Part shown: in pieces, positions 1 through 9,822 of the stretch
Position numbering within the stretch: position 1 is the stretch's first letter
How the letters are laid out: every line of letters begins with the position of its first letter
Source: Kitasatospora fiedleri
Lineage (GTDB): Bacteria > Actinomycetota > Actinomycetes > Streptomycetales > Streptomycetaceae
Reading direction: 5' to 3'
Length of the DNA: 64,000 nt
NCBI RefSeq assembly: GCF_948472415.1
Contig: NZ_OX419519.1
Span: 496,001-560,000, forward strand
The notes under the pieces: generated by a model
Told to the model about the DNA's origin: nothing
Database searches by the model: none
What the model saw: only the letters and a program-made list of their open reading frames with translations
Translations under genes and position numbers: made by a program

Positions 1-243
1 GTCCGGCCCGTGATGGTCTCGGTCACGTGGGGTCTCCTCGGCTCACGGAGGGCCGCTCCCGAAGGGTGTCGGGAACGGGTGGCGCGCGGGGGCGTCACAG
101 AGTGTCGTGGATCCGACCGGTGGGGTGACTACTTCCGGGTTGCCCGGCATCGGCACGGTGGGAGAAGCCCCGCGCCGCCGGGGTCCCGAGCATGTAACCG
201 GAGAGCTGCGGCCATCCGGGCGCGCGGCGGGCGGGAGGCAGTG

Positions 244-1227
244 ATGAGCGGAGGCTGGCGGGCGGTCCGACGACGCCTGTTGACACCGAGTCACAACGAG
301 ACGAAGTTGTCCACCAGGGGTTTCCACCTCAAGGACGACGCGGCGCGGACCAACCTGGAGACCGTCGGCGGGACCTTCCTCGACGGTTACGCGATCGCCG
401 TCGAGGCGCGCGACCAGGACGAGGCGCACGAGCGGCTGGAACGGATACCGGTGCGCTACCGGGGCTTCGCCTACGAGGGCGCGGCGATGGGCCTGGCCAT
501 GCTGGACGGCCTGCCGCTGCCCGGCAACGACCGGGTCGCCCGGTTCCTGGCCGGCCACGGCGCGCCGCACGACTACATGGTGCACGTCGGGGTCGGCTGG
601 GCGATGGCCCGGCTGCCCCGCTTCCGCTGGGCCTCGATCGCGCCGCCCGACCCGCTGCTGCGCTGGCTCGCCCTGGACGGGTACGGCTTCCACCAGGCGT
701 ACTTCCGCACCGCGCGGTACGTGCACCAGCACCACCGGGAGAGCGACTTCCCGTGGCCCGGCGACGGGACCGGGCGCTACGCGGGGCACGCCATCGACCA
801 GGGCGTCGGCCGGGCCCTGTGGTTCATCGGCGGCACCGACCCGGCCGTGGTCGCCGACCTGGTCGACGGCTACCAGGCCGACCGGCACGCCGACCTGTGG
901 GCCGGGGTCGGGCTGGCCGCCTGCTACGCGGCCGGGGCCACCGACGCCGAACTACGCCTGCTGCTCGACCGGGCCGGCCCGCACCGGCCCCAACTCGCCC
1001 AGGGCGCGGCCTTCGCCGCCACCGCCCGGATCGAGGCCGGCCTGCTCACCGAACACGCCGAAGCCGCCACCGCGGTGCTCTGCGGGCTCACCCCGCAGCA
1101 GGCCGCCGGGGTGTGCACCCGGGCCCGGCCGCGCCCGGCGGTCGACGGCCCGGTCCCCGCGTACGAGGTGTGGCGGCAGGAGATCGCCGACCGGATCACC
1201 GACCTGGCCGCCGGAGCCCACCGGTGA
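244..1227 (+). CDS. DUF1702 family protein (enediyne-associated)
   Basis: The 327-residue product matches the DUF1702 family as I know it: an N-terminal RGFHLKD segment, then YRGFAYEGAAMGLAMLDGL (residues about 75-95), a MVHVGVGWAMARLPR segment, LLRWLALDGYGFHQAYF, DQGVGRALWFIGG, and a late AQGAAFAATARIEAG helix. DUF1702 proteins recur in enediyne loci beside UnbU/UnbV and the enediyne PKS; their biochemical role is unknown. ATG 244 is chosen because GGGAGG lies at 233-238; an in-frame upstream extension to base 10 has no family similarity and poor composition. The stop overlaps the GTG of the P450 by 4 nt, so the two are probably translationally coupled. It may be the UnbL equivalent missing from the PKS operon downstream, which is inference. 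Confidence 0.85.
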   Translation: MSGGWRAVRRRLLTPSHNETKLSTRGFHLKDDAARTNLETVGGTFLDGYAIAVEARDQDEAHERLERIPVRYRGFAYEGAAMGLAMLDGLPLPGNDRVARFLAGHGAPHDYMVHVGVGWAMARLPRFRWASIAPPDPLLRWLALDGYGFHQAYFRTARYVHQHHRESDFPWPGDGTGRYAGHAIDQGVGRALWFIGGTDPAVVADLVDGYQADRHADLWAGVGLAACYAAGATDAELRLLLDRAGPHRPQLAQGAAFAATARIEAGLLTEHAEAATAVLCGLTPQQAAGVCTRARPRPAVDGPVPAYEVWRQEIADRITDLAAGAHR

Positions 1228-2714
1228 GCGCCCCCGAGCCCGTCCCGGCCGCCCCTGTCCCCGCTGTCCCCGCTGTCCCCCCTGTCCCTGCCGACTCGCC
1301 CGCCGCCCCGCCCGCCCCGCCCGCCCCGCTCGCCGGTCCCGCCGTCGTCCGGCCGCGGCGGGGCGGGTCCCGGCGGCCGCCGGGGCCGTCGCGGGTCGCC
1401 ACGCCGTTGCTGCTGGCCCGGATGGCGGCCGACCGGCTGGCGGTGATGACCGGGGCGGCGGCGGCCTACGGCGACGCGGTGCGCCTGCCGCTCGGCCCGA
1501 AGACGCTCTACTTCTTCAACCACCCGGACCACGTCCGCCGGGTGCTCACCGACAACAGCGCCAACTACCACAAGGGCATCGGCCTGGTGCACGCCCGGCG
1601 CGCCCTCGGCGACGGGCTGCTGACCAGCGAGGGCGAGCGCTGGCGGGCCCAGCGCAAGGTGATCCAGCCGGTGTTCCAGGCCCGCCGGATCAACCGGCAG
1701 GTCGACGTGATCGCCGAGGAGGCGGCGCTGCTCGCCGAGCGCCTGCGCCGGACGGCGGGCCCGGGCCCGGTGGACGTCCGGCAGGAGATGACCTCGCTCA
1801 CCCTCGGGGTGCTCGGCCGCGCCCTGCTGGACGCCGACCTGGGGGCGCACGCGTCGATCGGCGAGGCGTTCGAGGTGGTCCAGGACCAGGCCATCTTCGA
1901 GATGATGAGCCTGAGTTCGGTGCCCTCCTGGGTGCCGCTGCCGCTCCAGCTCAGGTTCCGCCGGGCCCGCGCCGAGCTGGACCGGATCGTCGCCGCGCTC
2001 GCCGACGAGCGCCGCCGCCGGCCCGCCGCCGACGGCACCCGGGACGACGTGCTGTCCCGGCTGATCGACGCCACCGCGGACGAGGGCGACCCGGCGGCCC
2101 GGCGGGCCCGGATGCGCGACGAGCTGGTCACCCTGCTGCTGGCCGGGCACGACACCACCGCCAGCACCCTCAGTTGGAGCCTGTACCTGCTCGACCGGCA
2201 CCCGGAGGTCGGCGACCGGGTCCGCGCCGAGCTGGACGAGGTGCTCGGCGACCGGCTGCCGGCCCTGGACGACCTGCACCGGCTGACCTACACCTCGATG
2301 GTCCTCCAGGAGGTGATGCGGCTGTACCCGGCGGTCTGGCTGCTGCCCCGCAAGGCGCTCGCCGAGGACGAGGTCGGCGGCTTCCGGGTGCCGGCCGGCG
2401 CCGACGTCGTGCTCTGCCCCTACACCCTGCACCGGCACCCGGAATTCTGGGACGAGCCGGAGCGCTTCGACCCCGAGCGCTTCGCCCGGGGCCGCTCGGC
2501 GGGCCGCCACCGCTACGCCTACGTGCCGTTCGGCGCCGGGCCTCGGGTCTGCGTGGGCAGCAGCCTGGGCATGCTGGAGGCCACCGTGGTGCTGGCCGTC
2601 CTGCTGCGCCGCCTGCACCTGGCCGTCCCGCCCGGCCACCGGGTGCGGGCCGAACCGATGCTGACCCTGCGCGTCAAGGGCGGCCTCCCGATGACCGTCC
2701 GCCCGCGCGACTGA
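1224..2714 (+). CDS. Cytochrome P450
   Basis: A 496-residue soluble P450. The I-helix oxygen-activation motif AGHDTTAS, the K-helix ExxR (EVMRLYP) and the heme-thiolate loop FGAGPRVCVGSS with its Cys are all present and in the right order, near residues 308, 365 and 435. The first 45 residues are a Pro/Ala-rich leader absent from most bacterial P450s. Start GTG 1224 overlaps the DUF1702 stop (GTGA). The length, the Pro-rich leader and HDTTAS resemble fatty-acid or terpene hydroxylase-like P450s more than small class I macrolide hydroxylases. Placed next to DUF1702 and upstream of an enediyne PKS operon it probably oxidises the enediyne core or a side chain; the substrate cannot be read from the sequence. 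It needs a separate ferredoxin or reductase, which is not in the window. Confidence 0.93.
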   Translation: MSAPEPVPAAPVPAVPAVPPVPADSPAAPPAPPAPLAGPAVVRPRRGGSRRPPGPSRVATPLLLARMAADRLAVMTGAAAAYGDAVRLPLGPKTLYFFNHPDHVRRVLTDNSANYHKGIGLVHARRALGDGLLTSEGERWRAQRKVIQPVFQARRINRQVDVIAEEAALLAERLRRTAGPGPVDVRQEMTSLTLGVLGRALLDADLGAHASIGEAFEVVQDQAIFEMMSLSSVPSWVPLPLQLRFRRARAELDRIVAALADERRRRPAADGTRDDVLSRLIDATADEGDPAARRARMRDELVTLLLAGHDTTASTLSWSLYLLDRHPEVGDRVRAELDEVLGDRLPALDDLHRLTYTSMVLQEVMRLYPAVWLLPRKALAEDEVGGFRVPAGADVVLCPYTLHRHPEFWDEPERFDPERFARGRSAGRHRYAYVPFGAGPRVCVGSSLGMLEATVVLAVLLRRLHLAVPPGHRVRAEPMLTLRVKGGLPMTVRPRD

Positions 2715-3417
2715 CCCCCCGCACTCCGTACTCCGTACTCCCGTACGCCCGTACGCCCGGACCGCGAAGGGCCCGGACCGCGAAGGGCCCGGACCGATTC
2801 CGGGGGCCAGCGGTCCTCGCCACACCCGTGATCAGGGGAGTGGCGAGGACCGGGGCGGCAAGAGGCGCGATCCGGACGTGACCCACGGGCACCCGGGACG
2901 CCCCGACGCGGCGCACCGGTCCGCAGCCGCGCGCGGGTTCCGTCCCGAGGAGCGCGAGCTGCCGCGCGGAGGTCCGCTGCGCGACCCTGTCCAGGACGGC
3001 CTGCTGCGGCAGTACTCCCCCGAGGACACCGACCTGCCGGCCCACGGCCCCCGGACGTCCGGCCGCGCTGCCGGCGGTGCGGGCCCCGGCCTTTCGGGCC
3101 GTGTCGGCGGGGGAGGAAAGGCCACCGCTCCCCGGGGGCGCTCGCAACCGCCCCCGGCGCATCCGTACGTCCGTACGTGCGCCCTGGCGCGTGCGGGCAC
3201 GGTCGTGCGATAACTCAGGGGGGGATGAAATCCTTCCGGGTGACTCGCTTCCGGCGACGGCGGAATGCGCCCGGCAAGGCCGCACGGAAGTCGATCACCG
3301 GTCTACCGTTTTGCCGTTCGCCGATTCCGGCGGTTTTCGCCGGAGTGGCTGCGGGTACCGCTTGCCGAGGTCCTTCCGGCACGCGTGCCCGGCGGTACCG
3401 GGGGGAGGGGACTGCGG
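2715..3417. other. Intergenic region, 0.7 kb
   Basis: No convincing gene. It holds two copies of a 16-bp GGACCGCGAAGGGCCC direct repeat near 2759-2790, the hairpin listed separately at 2811-2852, and toward 3210-3260 a short stretch of lower GC that probably carries the promoter of the following operon. ORFs here on both strands have biased composition and no recognisable family. Confidence 0.5.
2811..2852 (+). terminator. Hairpin terminator after the P450
   Basis: Perfect 13-bp inverted repeat: CGGTCCTCGCCAC at 2811-2823 and its complement at 2840-2852, with a 16-nt loop. No U-tract follows, which is usual for actinomycete intrinsic terminators. It lies about 100 bp after the P450 stop. Confidence 0.6.
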
Positions 3418-5430
3418 GTGACGGATCTTCAGGGCGCGCCCTGGCGCGAGCTGTTCACGCCCGGCGAGCGGCTGGGCTGGACGTTCACCGACCTGAGCCG
3501 GCTGCACCGCCCCTTCCCGGACCCCGAGCCCGCCCCGCCGGACCGGTCCGGCACCGCACCCGGCACCGCGCCGGACACTCCGGAAGGCGCCCAACTCCCG
3601 CCGTGGAAACGGACGTTCGACGTCCTGTTACAGGCCGCCATGGCCACCGCCCTGGGCACCGCCGCCGGGCTTCCGCTCGGCGCCTGGCACACCCTCCGGA
3701 CCGGCAGCCCGCTGGAGCCCGCCGCCCTGTTCGGCGGCGCCGCGCTGGTCGGCCTGGCCGCCGGGGCGCTCTGGTGCCTGCTGCTGGCCGCCCACCGGGC
3801 CCTGCTCCGCGCCTTCCGGGCCTGGCGCCGCCGGGTGCACCGGCAGCGGCTGCGGACCGCCCGGGCCGCCTGGCAGCACCGTCGTGACGCACACGAACTC
3901 GCAGAGCGGGAAAGGCTTTCCACCGTCGAGGAATGGCGGCCCGCAAAAGTACCGGAGAGCTGGCGCCGGATCGACGTGGTCGGCGGGAACCTCTGGGGGT
4001 GGGAGGCGTTCCTGACCGTTTTCGGCTGCTCCACCCTGGCCGGCCGGGGGCCGGCCACCGTCCTGGACCTGTCCGGCGAACTGGTGGTGCGCGAACTCGC
4101 CCGGGGCGCGGCCGCATCGGGGCTCACCGTGGACGTCCAGCTGCTTCCGGCCGAGCTGGCCGGAAGCGACCTGCTGGCCGGGCTGGCGGTGCCCGCCCTG
4201 GTGGAGGTGTTCGTCGAGTCGCTGCACGGCGGCGCCGCCGAGGCCGGCCGGGCCGAACGGGCCACCGACACCCGGCTGTTGACCGCCGTCTGCGAGGTGC
4301 TGGCCGTCGGCGGACTGTCGATGGCCCGGATCGCGGCCGGTCTGCGGGTGCTGCTGGGCGAGCCCGCCGGACCGGCCGACCCGGCCGGGGCCGACGCCCT
4401 GAGCGCCGCCGAACGCGCTTTCCTGGCCGACGAGTTGTTCTCCGCCGACTACCGGGCCGGGGCGGCCGACGGCCTGCGCCGGATCGAGGCGCTGGCGCAC
4501 GCGCTGGGGCCGCTGGGCACCCGGCGCACACCGCGCGCCCCGGCGGCGCTGCGCTGCGTGGCGCTCTCCACCGAGTGGCACAGCGGCTCGGCCGACTTCC
4601 TGGCCGACCTGGTGGTCGCCTGGGCGGCCCGGCGGGTGGCGGGCGGCCCGGCGGAGTCGACCACCCTGATCGTGGCCGGGGCGGACGGCCTGGCCGCCCG
4701 GCACCTGGAGCGGCTGACCGACCTGTGCGAACGGCGCGGGGTCCGGCTGGTGGTGGTGTTCCGCCACCTGCGGGAGGTGTCGGCCGGGCTGCTCGGCGCC
4801 GGTCCGGTCGCCTTCATGCGGCTGGGCAACCACGAGGAGGCCGCCCGGGCCGCCGACTTCATCGGCCGCGAGCACCGGATCGAACTCTCCCAGCTGGCCG
4901 AGACCCTGGGCGGCAGCGAGACCCACAGCACGACGGCCACCGACGGCGGCTCGGACGGGGGCGGACTGACCACCTCCCGGTCCCGCTCCGGCGGCCCGCC
5001 CGGCAGCGCCTCCTGGAGCCGCTCGGACACCCACGCCTGGAACGTCTCCCGCACCTGGGGCAGCACGCTGGGCCGGGCGGACGGCACCAGTTGGAGCACC
5101 ACGCGGACCGGACAGCGGGTGCACGAGCACACCGTCGAGCCGGGCGTGCTGCAACGCTTGCCGGACTACGCCATGGTGCTGGCCGGCCACGGCGCGGGCC
5201 GCCGCTGGGTCGGCGCGGTGGAGGTCAACCCGGGCATCGCCCTGCTCCGGGCCGCCCGCACCGCCGCGCTCGCCCGCACCGGCCCGGCCGCCGCCCTGGA
5301 CCCGGCCGACGACACCGTCTACCTGGACGCACCGCCGCCCGTACCGCACGCCCTCGCGGCCGCCGCGCGGTGCCGGCCTGACGGGCCGGCCGGACGGGAC
5401 GGGCAGGCCGGAGGGGACGGTACCGGATGA
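3418..5430 (+). CDS. Membrane-anchored VirD4/TraG-like protein lacking a P-loop
   Basis: A 670-residue product. Two hydrophobic segments (about residues 65-85 and 100-125) are followed by a basic coiled-coil-like stretch rich in Arg and Gln, then a cytoplasmic domain. The second half looks like the RecA fold and TraM-recognition region of VirD4/TraG/TraD coupling proteins: LIVAGADGLAARHLERL, then RGVRLVVVFRHLREVS, then FMRLGNHEEAARAADFIG. I see no Walker A, so it is probably a non-hydrolysing partner. A Ser/Thr/Gly-rich tract of about 65 residues precedes the C-terminus. GTG 3418 is chosen for the GGAGGGG at 3404-3410. The stop overlaps the ATG of the HerA-like ATPase (ATGA), so the two are almost certainly made together. 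The family assignment is by eye and moderate. Confidence 0.62.
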   Translation: MTDLQGAPWRELFTPGERLGWTFTDLSRLHRPFPDPEPAPPDRSGTAPGTAPDTPEGAQLPPWKRTFDVLLQAAMATALGTAAGLPLGAWHTLRTGSPLEPAALFGGAALVGLAAGALWCLLLAAHRALLRAFRAWRRRVHRQRLRTARAAWQHRRDAHELAERERLSTVEEWRPAKVPESWRRIDVVGGNLWGWEAFLTVFGCSTLAGRGPATVLDLSGELVVRELARGAAASGLTVDVQLLPAELAGSDLLAGLAVPALVEVFVESLHGGAAEAGRAERATDTRLLTAVCEVLAVGGLSMARIAAGLRVLLGEPAGPADPAGADALSAAERAFLADELFSADYRAGAADGLRRIEALAHALGPLGTRRTPRAPAALRCVALSTEWHSGSADFLADLVVAWAARRVAGGPAESTTLIVAGADGLAARHLERLTDLCERRGVRLVVVFRHLREVSAGLLGAGPVAFMRLGNHEEAARAADFIGREHRIELSQLAETLGGSETHSTTATDGGSDGGGLTTSRSRSGGPPGSASWSRSDTHAWNVSRTWGSTLGRADGTSWSTTRTGQRVHEHTVEPGVLQRLPDYAMVLAGHGAGRRWVGAVEVNPGIALLRAARTAALARTGPAAALDPADDTVYLDAPPPVPHALAAAARCRPDGPAGRDGQAGGDGTG

Positions 5431-8400
5431 CCACCACCGTGCCCGGGCCGCCGCTCGCCCCGCCCACCGCCGACTGGCCCGAACGGCCGTACCGGATCGA
5501 GGAGGTGCTGCGGCCCTCCGGTCCGGCCGGACCGCCCCTCCCCTCGGCGCGGGCCGCGCTGGTCGCCGCGTACCACCGGGCCCTGGCCTCCGGCGGGCGG
5601 CCGCTGCTCGCCGGGTGGTACCGGCTCCGGCCGAACGGCCCGGTGCGGGTGGTGGCCGGGGCTCCGGGCGGGTTCCCGTTCCTGCCCGGAACCCGGGGCG
5701 GGACCACCGAACGGGACCGGCTCGCCGCCGAGTTGGCCGCCTTCCCGTGGTGGGTGCCGCTCACCGCCGCCGTCGACCTCCCGGCTCCGCCGCCGCCCGG
5801 CCTGCCGCGGGCCACCGCCGGGCCGACCGGCGGACCGGAGCTCTCGCTGCCCGGTTGCTGGCCCGGCCCGTTCGCCCGGCTGCTGCTGGCCCACCCGCTC
5901 GGACCGGACGAACTCGACGCCGAGGCGGCCCGGTTGGCCGCCGCCGAACGGGACGCCCGGAGCCGGGGCGGCTCGCCGGAGTACCAGCTCCGGGCCGACC
6001 GGTACGCCTGGCTGCACCGCGAGGTCCGGGCGGCCCGCTCCACCGGGCTCTGGCGGGTCCGGCTGCTGGCGGGCGGCACCGACGCCGCCTCGGCGGCCAC
6101 CGTGGCCGGCCTGCTGGTGGCCGGGCACGACCTCGACGCCACCCCGCACGCCCTGGCCCCGCTGCCACCGGTGCCCGGTCTGGCCACCGCCCTCGCCCTC
6201 GACCGCCCCGCACCTGCCGGAGCACCGGCCCCGCCACCGGCCCCGCCGACCGCCGCGCCACCACCCACCGTGCCACCAACCACCGTGTCACCACCCACCC
6301 TTCCACCAAGGGCTGTCGACGGTCCCTCGGACCTCTGGGGCGACGGCGGGCACCGGGTGCCGTTCCCGGCCGGGGCCGAGCTGCTGGCCGAGCTGGTCCG
6401 GGTGCCGGAGACCGAGGTGCCCGGCGTCCGGCTGGTCGAGGCGCCCGGTTTCGACGTCACCCCGGAGCCCGCCGCCGACGGCCCCGCCCTCCCGCTCGGC
6501 CGGGTGCTGGACCGGTACGGCTCCCCCACCGCCGCGCTGCCCGTCCCGCTGGCCTCGCTCAACCGGCACGCCTTCGTCTGCGGGGCGACCGGCGCGGGTA
6601 AGTCACAGACCGTCAGGACCCTGCTGGAGGGACTCTCCCGGCTCCCCGAACCGGTGCCCTGGCTGGTGATCGAACCCGCCAAGTCGGAGTACGCCGGGAT
6701 GGCCGGCCGGCTGGCCGGGCACGGCGGGGTGCTGGTGATCCGCCCCGGCGATCCGGACGCCGTGCCCGGCTGCCTCAATCCGCTGGAGCCCGCGCCCGGC
6801 TTCCCGTTGCAGACCCACGTCGACCTGGTGCGAGCCCTCTTCCTGGCCTCGTTCGACGCGGTCGAGCCGTTCCCCCAGGTCCTGGCCCAGGCCCTGACCA
6901 GGTGTTACCGGGAGGCCGGCTGGGACGTCGCGCTCGGCGAGCCGCTCACCCCGGGCCCGGCGCCGCGCCACCCGGGCCTGGGCGACCTGCGCCGGGCCGC
7001 GCTCCAGGTGGTCGAGGAGATCGGCTACGGCCGGGAGATCACCGACAACGTGCGCGGCTTCATCGACGTCCGGCTCAACTCGCTCCGGCTCGGCACCCCC
7101 GGCCGGTTCTTCGAGGGCGGCCACCCGCTCGACCTGCCCGCCCTGCTACGGCGCAACGTGGTGCTGGAGCTGGAGGACATCGGCAGCGACCAGGACAAGG
7201 CCTTCCTGATCGGCGCCGTCCTGCTCCGGATCACCGAGCACCTGCGCCGCCGCGCCACCACCGGCCCGGTCGCCCTCCGGCACGTCACCGTGATCGAGGA
7301 GGCCCACCGGCTGCTGCGCAACGCGGTGCCCGGCACCCCGGCCGCCCACGCGGTCGAACTGTTCGCCGGTCTGCTCGCCGAGGTCCGCGCCTACGGCGAG
7401 GGCATCGTGGTGGCCGAGCAGATCCCCTCGAAGATCATCCCCGATGTGCTGAAGAACTCGGCCGTGAAGATCGTCCACCGGCTGCCCGCCCAGGACGACC
7501 GGGCCGCCGTCGGCAGCACGATGAACCTGACGGAGGACCAGTCCCGCCAACTGGTCGCCCTCCCGCCCGGCCGGGCGGCGGTCTTCACCGACGGCATGGA
7601 CCGGCCGGTGCTGCTCTCGCTGCCGCTGCGCGAGGCCGCCGAGAGTCCGGATGGCGCCGACCGCCTCCCGCCGGTGCAGCCGCGCGAACCGGTCTGCGGC
7701 AGCAGGTGCCGGGCCCGGCCGTGCACCCTGCGGGAGATCGGCGCCGCCGCCCGGCTGGCCGAACAGCCCCGGCTGGTCCTGTGGGTCGAGGTGCTGGTGC
7801 TCGCCCACCTCACCGGCGAGCCGGCGCCCGCCCCCGAACCGGGCTGGCTCGCCGCGCTGGCCGCCCCTGCCGACCCCCGCACCCTGGAGTGCGCGGTCGG
7901 CCACCGGATCACCGAGGCGCTGGCCGACCGCCCCGGCCTGGCCGTCCACTACCGGCCCGGCGAGCTGGCCGCCCACCTCGCCGAAGTGGCGCTGCGCCAA
8001 CTCGGCGCCCCCGGGGCTCCCCCGCCCTGCGACGGCCGCGAGACCCACTGGCAGGCCGGCCGGTTCCGCTGGGTCGACGTGCACCGCGCGCTCACCGCAC
8101 ACCCGCCGGACGGCCGGCCGCACCCCGACACCGCCGCCTGGCGGGCCCGCGGCCTCGACCTGCCGGGCGCGGACACCGTCGAGCAGCTCGACGCCTTCCG
8201 CCGCCACCCCGACAACCACCTGCCCCCGCGCACCCTCGTCACCGGCCGGTCCGACCCGCCGCCGCGGACCGGGCCGCCGCCCTGCTCGACGTCTCCCCCG
8301 ATCCGGTCACCCGGCTGCGCCGCGCGATCGCCTTCCTCGGCCTGCCCCGCCCCTGGCCGATCGCCCGGCTCCACCCCGGGGCCGCCGCCCGCACCACCAC

Positions 8401-8434
8401 CGCACCCCACTCCGCCAGGAGGGCCGGAGCATGA
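5427..8434 (+). CDS. HerA/FtsK-type ATPase (DUF87-like), frameshifted near the 3' end
   Basis: About 1002 residues once a single missing base near 8253-8268 is restored. An N-terminal domain of about 250 residues leads into a Pro/Thr-rich linker (6200-6310). The motor has Walker A GATGAGKS (residues about 386-393), IEPAKSEYAG just after it, and Walker B VTVIEEAHRLL (about 618-628), followed by AEQIPSKI and IVHRLP, as in HerA hexameric DNA or protein translocases. A Cys cluster CGSRCRARPC follows the motor (near 7693-7725) and could bind metal. The last 55 residues, LLDVSPDPVTRLRRAI onward, lie in the shifted frame. Both ends overlap neighbours by 4 nt. With the VirD4-like partner and the nuclease it suggests a pumping or defence complex. 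Confidence 0.85.
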
Positions 8435-9136
8435 GCGTGGACACCGCACGGCCGCACGCCGACGACCCGGACGCCCCGGCCCGGACGCCCCCGGCCCGGA
8501 CGCCCCCGATCCCGCCCCGGCCGTCCTCGAACAGCCCGCCGCCCGCTACGAGGCCGAGCTGGACCACTCCCCGAACCGGAACCGGAAACGGAACCGGAGG
8601 ACGAACCACCCACCCTCGACCTGGAGTTGGCGGCCCCCGACGAGGACCCGGAGGAGGACTTCGACCCGGCCTTCGACCTGCGCCCGTTGGGCGGCGGATT
8701 CCGGCCGGAGGTCCGGGACCCGGACCGGGCCCTGCTCCCCAAGGAACTGGCGATCGCCGAACTGCTGGCCGAGCGGGGCGCCCGGGTCGACGCTCGCCCG
8801 GCCGACCACGGCGCCGGGGGCAGGAACCCCGACACGGTGGTCCGCAAGGGACCCGACGAGCCCGGTGTCGTCACGGAGTTCAAGACCGTCACCGGCAATC
8901 AGAACGCACTGAAGCAGGAGATCCGGCTCGCCAGCAAGCAGGTGGCCGGAGGGGACGGCGAGGTGGTGGTGGACATCCGCGGGAGCTCCATCACCAGGGA
9001 GGAGGCCGACCGGGCGTACCGCCGGGCCGCCGGGCAGCGATCGGACGATCCGGAGAAGCCCGCGACCCGGATAGCGAAGGCAGTGCACATCATTCTCGGA
9101 GACGACGAGATCGTCTCGTACGAAAGGCGTTCCTGA
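8431..9136 (+). CDS. CdiA-CT-like PD-(D/E)XK nuclease, two frameshifts near the 5' end
   Basis: Reading ATG 8431, shifting once near 8475-8510 and again near 8565-8585, gives about 235 residues. An acidic, Pro-rich N-terminal region (many Glu/Asp-Pro repeats, around residues 20-95) precedes a C-terminal domain of about 125 residues. That domain fits the CdiA C-terminal tRNase type of PD-(D/E)XK nuclease: RNPDTVV supplies the Asp, TEFKTV the E-x-K, and a later SKQ helix the Gln. A safe unbroken core starts at ATG 8627. There is no secretion-filament or adhesin region, so delivery as a classical CdiA is unlikely. It overlaps the ATPase stop (ATGA) and abuts the next gene with no gap. Nucleolytic activity is inferred from motifs. 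Confidence 0.65.
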
Positions 9137-9619
9137 ATGTCCCAGCAGGACTTGGTGTTCGTCGCCGACGACCGTCCGCTCGCCGAAGCCGCCCGGGAGA
9201 TCGCCCGTGCCGTCGGCGCCTCGGTGGACCCGGAGCACTCCTCCCCGGAGCGGATCTCGCTCGTGCTCAACAGTTCCTCCGCCGGGGCCGAGGTCGAGGT
9301 CAGGTGCCACGTCGAGCGCAACGTGTTCGCCGAGAAGGACCCGTCACCGGAGGAGGTCAACGCCTACGACGGGTACCCCGTCCTGCTCGACGTCTGGCTC
9401 CGGCGCCGCGACGACCGGCGCCAACAGGCCGAAGCGAAGGCCCTGTTCGAACGTCTGGCACAGGCCAGCCCGCAGGCACCGACCCTCCTGGTGCAGGAGT
9501 TGGGCCTGCTCGTCGCCGCCCACCTCCCCGCCCGGGGGGTCCACGAGTTCCCCCCCGACACCACGGTGGACGCCGAGGACCGGGACGCCTGGGGAGACTG
9601 GGTGGTGCCCGGGACGTGA
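9137..9619 (+). CDS. Small acidic protein, candidate immunity or regulatory partner of the nuclease
   Basis: 160 residues, acidic, no signal peptide or membrane segment, and no family I recognise. It begins at the base after the nuclease stop, so it is made with the nuclease. Its position immediately after a CdiA-CT-like domain, its size and its acidity are what one expects of an immunity protein for a polymorphic nuclease toxin. That role is inference only; it could equally be a specificity or assembly subunit of the upstream ATPase complex. Low-complexity is absent, and codon bias is typical of the genome, so the gene itself is solid. Confidence 0.7.
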   Translation: MSQQDLVFVADDRPLAEAAREIARAVGASVDPEHSSPERISLVLNSSSAGAEVEVRCHVERNVFAEKDPSPEEVNAYDGYPVLLDVWLRRRDDRRQQAEAKALFERLAQASPQAPTLLVQELGLLVAAHLPARGVHEFPPDTTVDAEDRDAWGDWVVPGT

Positions 9620-9822
9620 GGCCGGCGGTGCGGAGTTGGCGAGGTCGCGGACGCCGAACAGGCTGCCGAGGGCGTCGTGGTCCCGCGGTCGTGCCGACCG
9701 CCGGACCGCGCGCACCGGCGGTCTTCCGCCCTCGGGGAGCGTCGGGTCGTTGATCCACTGCCCGGTGTGAGCGACGGCCGGTGGTGCACTCCGCCTCCGG
9801 GCAGGAGGGGGCGGGCACGCCG

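Noticed and set aside
10..243. N-terminal extension of the DUF1702 gene to base 10
   Set aside because: No similarity to the family, Arg/Gly-rich composition, and a good ribosome site sits just before ATG 244.
3225..3887. Small plus-strand frame starting MKSFRVTRF near 3225
   Set aside because: It runs out of frame through the VirD4-like gene and has no matching codon bias; the start context alone is not enough.
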